Shown here: in pieces, positions 34,940 through 35,127 of the stretch
Layout of the letters: the number at the start of each line of letters is the position of its first letter
How positions within the stretch are numbered: the first letter of the stretch is position 1
Assembly (NCBI GenBank): GCA_944325335.1
Contig: CALUZR010000037.1
Location: forward strand, 1 to 35,127
Length of the DNA: 35,127 nucleotides
Source of the DNA: an uncultured Parabacteroides sp.
GTDB taxonomy: Bacteria > Bacteroidota > Bacteroidia > Bacteroidales > Tannerellaceae
Direction: 5' to 3'
Made by a program: the position numbers and the translations under genes
Notes under the pieces: generated by a model
Seen by the model: the letters and a program-made list of their open reading frames with translations, nothing else
Databases searched by the model: none
Told to the model about the DNA's origin: nothing

Positions 34940-34970
34940 TTTGTGCTTAGAGGTAAAAGCTATATCTTTG
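34940..34970 (+). promoter_or_regulatory. Consensus Bacteroidetes promoter
   Basis: TTTG (34940-34943), a spacer of exactly 19 bp and TATCTTTG (34963-34970) are a perfect match to the -33/-7 consensus. The start of transcription would be near 34977. Confidence 0.8.
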
Positions 34971-34976
34971 CACCAT

Positions 34977-35027
34977 TAGAACCTGCCAAGCCTCTCAACG
35001 ATGCTCAAATCGGCGGGTCGTTTTTTT
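34977..35027 (+). ncRNA. Short terminated transcript: small RNA or attenuated leader
   Basis: Downstream of the consensus promoter, ACCTGCC (34981-34987) can pair with GGCGGGT (35012-35018, one G-U), followed by CG and seven Ts. This would give an RNA of about 50 nt. An ATG lies 12 bp further on (35039), so the element may be a transcription attenuator of that gene rather than a free small RNA. No known riboswitch or leader family is recognised. Confidence 0.45.
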
Positions 35028-35038
35028 ATTATACCTAT

Positions 35039-35052
35039 ATGAAAGCAAGTTT
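35039..35052 (+). pseudogene. Start of a gene interrupted by an IS
   Basis: ATGAAAGCAAGTTT (MKASF) begins behind the promoter and hairpin. The terminal repeat of the IS begins at 35053, so only four to five native codons are left. The frame stays open into the IS to the window edge. Identity unknown. Confidence 0.35.
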
Positions 35053-35127
35053 CGGGTCAGCGGAAAATCAATGTGGGTAGGCATAAATCATAGAAAGCCT
35101 GTAGAGGAAGAATTTTTCGTCCACAAT
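35053..35127 (-). mobile_element. Insertion-sequence end, 3' part with transposase C-terminus (partial)
   Basis: It begins with CGGGTCAGCGGAAAAT, the same terminal sequence as at the left edge of the window in opposite orientation. On the minus strand a frame entering from the edge reads VDEKFFLYRLSMIYAYPH and stops at TGA (35070-35068), just inside the terminal repeat, as a transposase C-terminus would. With the 5' end at 1-77, both copies have the transposase on the minus strand, so they are in direct orientation. No target duplication is shared between the two flanks, so they are separate insertions. Confidence 0.6.

Noticed and set aside
1..35127. Composite transposon bounded by the two IS ends
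   Set aside because: The interval holds essential genes (infB, nusA, priA, suf) in their usual order. The ends are better explained as assembly breaks at a repeated IS.

Overview
The window looks like a contig from a member of the Bacteroidales, probably near Parabacteroides/Tannerellaceae (the genus is a guess). Evidence: a SusC/SusD pair, promoters of the Bacteroidetes form TTTG-N19/20-TAnnTTTG, the order rimP-nusA-infB-cvpA-sufB, and a BspA-type leucine-rich-repeat remnant. Both ends of the contig run into what look like the two ends of one insertion-sequence family (shared terminal repeat CGGGTCAGCGGAAAAT). The assembly probably stopped there because the IS is repeated.

Left part (1-16.3 kb), a uronate-oligosaccharide utilisation locus. 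A GH105 unsaturated-uronyl hydrolase gene is cut at its 3' end by the IS. Divergent from it is a Mpi-like serine recombinase, followed directly by a 31-bp inverted-repeat pair (18 bp perfect) around an 84-bp segment, then susC and susD. A terminator and a 42-bp tandem array separate this from a second co-directional gene set: GH88 lipoprotein, DUF2264 protein, (23-bp tandem array), kduD, DUF4861 lipoprotein, a GatC-type EIIC permease, kduI with a signal peptide, kdgK and eda. Together they describe removal of 4,5-unsaturated uronic acid from oligosaccharides in the periplasm, isomerisation, import, reduction to KDG, phosphorylation to KDPG and cleavage to pyruvate plus glyceraldehyde-3-phosphate. 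No polysaccharide lyase or PUL regulator lies in the window, so the parent polysaccharide is unknown.

Middle (16.3-22.3 kb): an AT-rich 41-bp tandem array, a DUF6261-like protein, then on the minus strand priA, a small outer-membrane beta-barrel protein and cysK.

Right part (22.3-34 kb, minus strand): tRNA-Met(CAT), then rimP-nusA-infB-cvpA-sufB, a nine-unit 41-bp tandem array, an outer-membrane beta-barrel gene, sufC-sufD, a terminator, and sufS. The suf cluster is thus split by the array and the barrel gene. From 34 kb to the end the DNA is gene-poor: small or decayed ORFs, a strong promoter with a short terminated transcript, and a gene start interrupted by the second IS end.

Most interesting: (1) an apparent recombinase-driven DNA switch upstream of susCD, whose interior carries four dyads spaced at exactly 21 bp; (2) four sequence-unrelated intergenic tandem arrays (42, 23, 41 and 41 bp periods) built from dyad units, two of them with compensatory base changes; (3) an apparently exported KduI next to an orphan PTS-type IIC permease, which suggests isomerisation in the periplasm before import.
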